Under the pieces are notes generated by a model, which was not told where the DNA came from, ran no database searches, and saw nothing but the letters and a program-made list of their open reading frames with translations. A stretch of 64,000 nucleotides of DNA, taken from Rickettsia endosymbiont of Gonocerus acuteangulatus. GTDB taxonomy: Bacteria > Pseudomonadota > Alphaproteobacteria > Rickettsiales > Rickettsiaceae. Each line of letters opens with the position of its first letter. Within the stretch, counting starts at the first letter, position 1. A program made the position numbers and the translations under genes. The DNA lies in contig NZ_OZ032147.1 of the NCBI RefSeq assembly GCF_964026435.1, positions 1,550,001 to 1,614,000 of the forward strand. Direction: 5' to 3'. Positions 61,895-64,000 of this stretch are shown piece by piece.

Positions 61895-63004
61895 CAAAAC
61901 TTACGCTATGTTTGGTTCTAAATATCGTAAAGATGGAGAACGCAGCTGTTGTTGCATATAGTCATCTAAAAGCCCTAACTTTATTTGGTAAACCGTTTTA
62001 CCGATTGTATTTACAGTCCTTTTGAGAAATGCCCAAACTAAAAATGCACAACTAATATGATTACGTTGAAGACGCTGTTTCCTGCATTGACAACGTTCTA
62101 TCCCAGTAAGTTGCTTAATTTCTCTGTGCATGCTCTCAATTACCCATCGAAAGCCACACTCATCTTGTGCAGCTTTAGAAGATTTTTGAGTTTTGTTATT
62201 GGTAACAACATACTCAACTCTGTTGGTAGAAACAGTAAATTTAAACAAATTAACATGCTTATTTTTAGCAAAGCCTTTTATATGAATCTCTACTCCATGC
62301 CTGATCTCTTCATCTGAAAATGTCAACTCTTTTACAGCTTTATAAGGTTTAGAATCGTGCGTTTTACTAACGTTTCTATTGGCTTTAATAGGGGCATAAT
62401 AATATTTCCCCAGAGAGTCAACATGTTGCATAATTTTGTGTGTAGAATACCATGTGTCAAAAAGTACTGTTTGAAAAGGAATCTTCTTGCTATAAACAGC
62501 ATTATTTAACATGTTTAATAGGTGTTCTAGTTTTGTTGCTCCATCATGATCAGGTGCAAAAATTCGATAATCTATTACCCAAAACTTATTAATATCAGGG
62601 TTATAATATACCAGACTCACTACTCCTATACCTTTAGTAACTCTACCTGTAGCTCCACTGTACTGCGATCTTGCAATTTCTATTTGCTTCGTATTCCTTT
62701 TATTTAAAACCGTATCATCAAATATTGTATATCCATTAGATGAAAAAATAACATCATTCTTGATGTGTTCCCATAACAAAGAAGGTGTATATTTTTCATT
62801 CCTTAAAAATCTATTAATAACATCATGACTACATTTCTTTGCATATTCAGCGTAGTAGGTTAAACTATAATTCTTTTGGCTAACTATTAAAAATTGACAA
62901 TAATCTGTCCTATTAATTGGTATTGCTTGCAACTTTATCCTCTTTGACATGTTTAATTATTTTTACAATAATTTATCACTTTTTTACTCATAGCGTAAGT
63001 TTTG
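61895..63004 (-). mobile_element. IS-A (IS701-like), complete copy
   Basis: 1110-bp copy with both terminal repeats and an intact transposase. The flanks (tcta and tatt) do not match, so one flank was rearranged after insertion. Confidence 0.93.
61901..62950 (-). CDS. IS-A transposase, intact
   Basis: 349-residue DDE transposase with small differences from other copies (YAEYAKK, HISCAFLVW, RTVNTIG). All three catalytic motifs are present. Confidence 0.93.
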   Translation of the reverse strand: MSKRIKLQAIPINRTDYCQFLIVSQKNYSLTYYAEYAKKCSHDVINRFLRNEKYTPSLLWEHIKNDVIFSSNGYTIFDDTVLNKRNTKQIEIARSQYSGATGRVTKGIGVVSLVYYNPDINKFWVIDYRIFAPDHDGATKLEHLLNMLNNAVYSKKIPFQTVLFDTWYSTHKIMQHVDSLGKYYYAPIKANRNVSKTHDSKPYKAVKELTFSDEEIRHGVEIHIKGFAKNKHVNLFKFTVSTNRVEYVVTNNKTQKSSKAAQDECGFRWVIESMHREIKQLTGIERCQCRKQRLQRNHISCAFLVWAFLKRTVNTIGKTVYQIKLGLLDDYMQQQLRSPSLRYLEPNIA

Positions 63005-63048
63005 TATTAATTCTTTTTTGGTTGTTAACTCTTGGTTTTAAGACTTCA

Positions 63049-63469
63049 TTAACCTAGTAATTCACTGCTATATTCTTCTAGCTCACCTACCCTACTTGCA
63101 ACTCTTTCCATGAACTCATTAATTACCAAGTCCTTCTGAATGCTCATTTGCTTTAAATTCTCTCTTAAAAATGACTCCCCCGCATAACTTGAGAAAAAAC
63201 CTGATATGGATAACTCCTTCATACGCTCATGCATGTTTTTGGGACTTTGGTTTGTGTCTTGGTTTCGGTTTTGCAATACTTTTCTAGTTGCTGCAAAATC
63301 GTATCCTTGTTCCTTAAACATTTTAAACTCCTCTGTAATGCTGTAAGTACTGCAAGCTTCTGCGTGCTCTCTTGCAGTATGGCTCTTGGTCTCAAGGTTC
63401 TGATTCTCTGCAGCATCACTTGGCTTAGCCGCTATCTCATCTGCAAATCTTGCATATATTAGTTTTCTA
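63049..63469 (-). pseudogene. Accessory gene fragment, possibly conjugation (TraA-like) related, cut by IS6
   Basis: The frame (PRKLIYARFADEIAAKPSDAAENQ...REHAEACSTYSITEEFKMFKEQGYDFAATRKVLQNR...) is helical and charged. It ends normally at 63049, but its 5' end is cut at 63469 by the IS6-type element; the apparent GTG start lies in the IS repeat. The style resembles C-terminal parts of TraA-type relaxases from rickettsial integrative elements. That identification is tentative. About 140 residues remain. Confidence 0.4.
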
Positions 63470-64000
63470 GGCACTGTTGCAAATAGGTATTGTGGGTGTA
63501 TTTTGTGAAGGGAGTGAAATATGTTATGTATTAAAAGGCTAATAGATTTTCAGTAATAATTCTGATTTCGCCGTGAATACCTTGACCATATTTCCATAAT
63601 TCAAATCTTCCTTTTTTAAACATTCGCATTATCTCAAATCCTTTAATAGTTGCATAAGCTGTTTTCATTGATTTAAAACCAAGAGTAGGTTTAATCAGTC
63701 GTTTCAGCTTACCATGATCAGATTCTATTATATTATTCAGATACTTAATCTGCCGATGTTCTAACTCTTGTGAGCATTTGCCTTCTGATTTGAGTAGAGT
63801 AATTGCTTTACTATAAGCTGGGTTCTTATCAGTATTAATTGTTTCCGGATGTGAATATTCTGGGATTGATTTCAAGGCTTTACCTAGGAAACGCTTAGCA
63901 GCGTTAGCATTACGAGTAGATGATAGGTAAAAATCAATTGTATCCCCATATTTGTCTACAGCTCTATACAAATATGCCCATTTACCTTTTACTTTAATGT
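63470..64000 (-). mobile_element. IS-I (IS6 family), runs off the window
   Basis: Begins with ggcactgttgcaaata, which matches the IS6/IS26-type terminal repeat, followed by an IS6-type transposase on the minus strand. Confidence 0.88.
63531..63971 (-). CDS. IS6-family transposase, partial
   Basis: The available 146 or more residues begin in YRAVDKYGDTIDFYLS and include the second Asp in TINTDKNPAYSKAI and the Glu in NIIESDHGKLKRLIKPTLGF, the IS6 DDE pattern. The frame probably starts beyond 64000, since the first Asp and the HTH are not seen before the internal Met. Replicative, cointegrate-forming transposition is characteristic of this family. Confidence 0.9.
   Translation of the reverse strand: MYRAVDKYGDTIDFYLSSTRNANAAKRFLGKALKSIPEYSHPETINTDKNPAYSKAITLLKSEGKCSQELEHRQIKYLNNIIESDHGKLKRLIKPTLGFKSMKTAYATIKGFEIMRMFKKGRFELWKYGQGIHGEIRIITENLLAF

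Overview
The window is chromosomal DNA of an AT-rich, obligately intracellular alphaproteobacterium, almost certainly a Rickettsia with an unusually heavy insertion-sequence (IS) load. Evidence for the genus: a Rickettsia palindromic element (RPE) fused in frame into fmt, other palindromic repeats between and inside genes, a short mitochondrial-type proS, several copies of a ProP-like MFS transporter, and decayed NB-ARC, ankyrin, BRO-N and TraA-like accessory genes. The species cannot be fixed from this window; IS-rich tick-associated Rickettsia are the natural comparison.

Layout. 1-2.9 kb: two related unknown genes, the second broken by ISs. 2.95-10 kb: slt, lpdA, a methyltransferase, small secreted proteins and a VirB1-like transglycosylase. 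10-14.4 kb: decayed accessory genes that share a palindromic operator-like site. 14.5-16.2 kb: rpmJ, yebC, a GlmU-like nucleotidyltransferase and tRNA-Ser(GGA). 16.6-27.7 kb: a broken ProP gene followed by about 10.5 kb of nested ISs. 27.7-30.7 kb: a glycosyltransferase remnant, fmt, def, an IscX-like gene, a HIG1-like gene and an acidic small protein. 30.8-42.3 kb: more ISs, an XRE regulator, a candidate structured RNA, BRO-N, ankyrin and NB-ARC remnants, and a broken ProP. 42.8-45.5 kb: gyrA. 45.9-50.9 kb: an accessory cluster of a one-TM protein with phosphotyrosine-like motifs, an unknown protein split by an IS, an S-adenosylhomocysteine-hydrolase-like protein and a SAM methyltransferase. 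51.6-58.9 kb: lon, a threonine dehydratase-like enzyme, an oxidase-like membrane protein carrying three in-frame palindromic inserts, folE and proS. 59-64 kb: ISs, a third broken ProP, a TraA-like remnant and an IS6-type element.

Nine IS types are recognisable: an IS701-like element (here IS-A, 1110 bp, 4-bp target duplication), two IS630 types (IS-B, IS-F), IS30 (IS-C), two IS21 types (IS-D, IS-G), IS200/IS605 (IS-E), IS256 (IS-H) and IS6 (IS-I). A 125-126 bp MITE family shares the terminal repeats of IS-A. By my boundaries they cover about 24.8 kb, roughly 39% of the window. Many sit inside one another, so the insertion order can be read.

Housekeeping genes (slt, lpdA, yebC, fmt, def, gyrA, lon, folE, proS) are open and carry their key motifs. 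Accessory genes are mostly broken by ISs, in-frame stops or one-base changes at A/T runs. The most interesting non-IS signals are the shared operator palindrome at 11.7 and 13.5 kb, the SAH-hydrolase-like/methyltransferase cluster at 47-51 kb, the multi-stem structured region at 32.9-33.05 kb, and the three RPE-like inserts in the oxidase-like gene.
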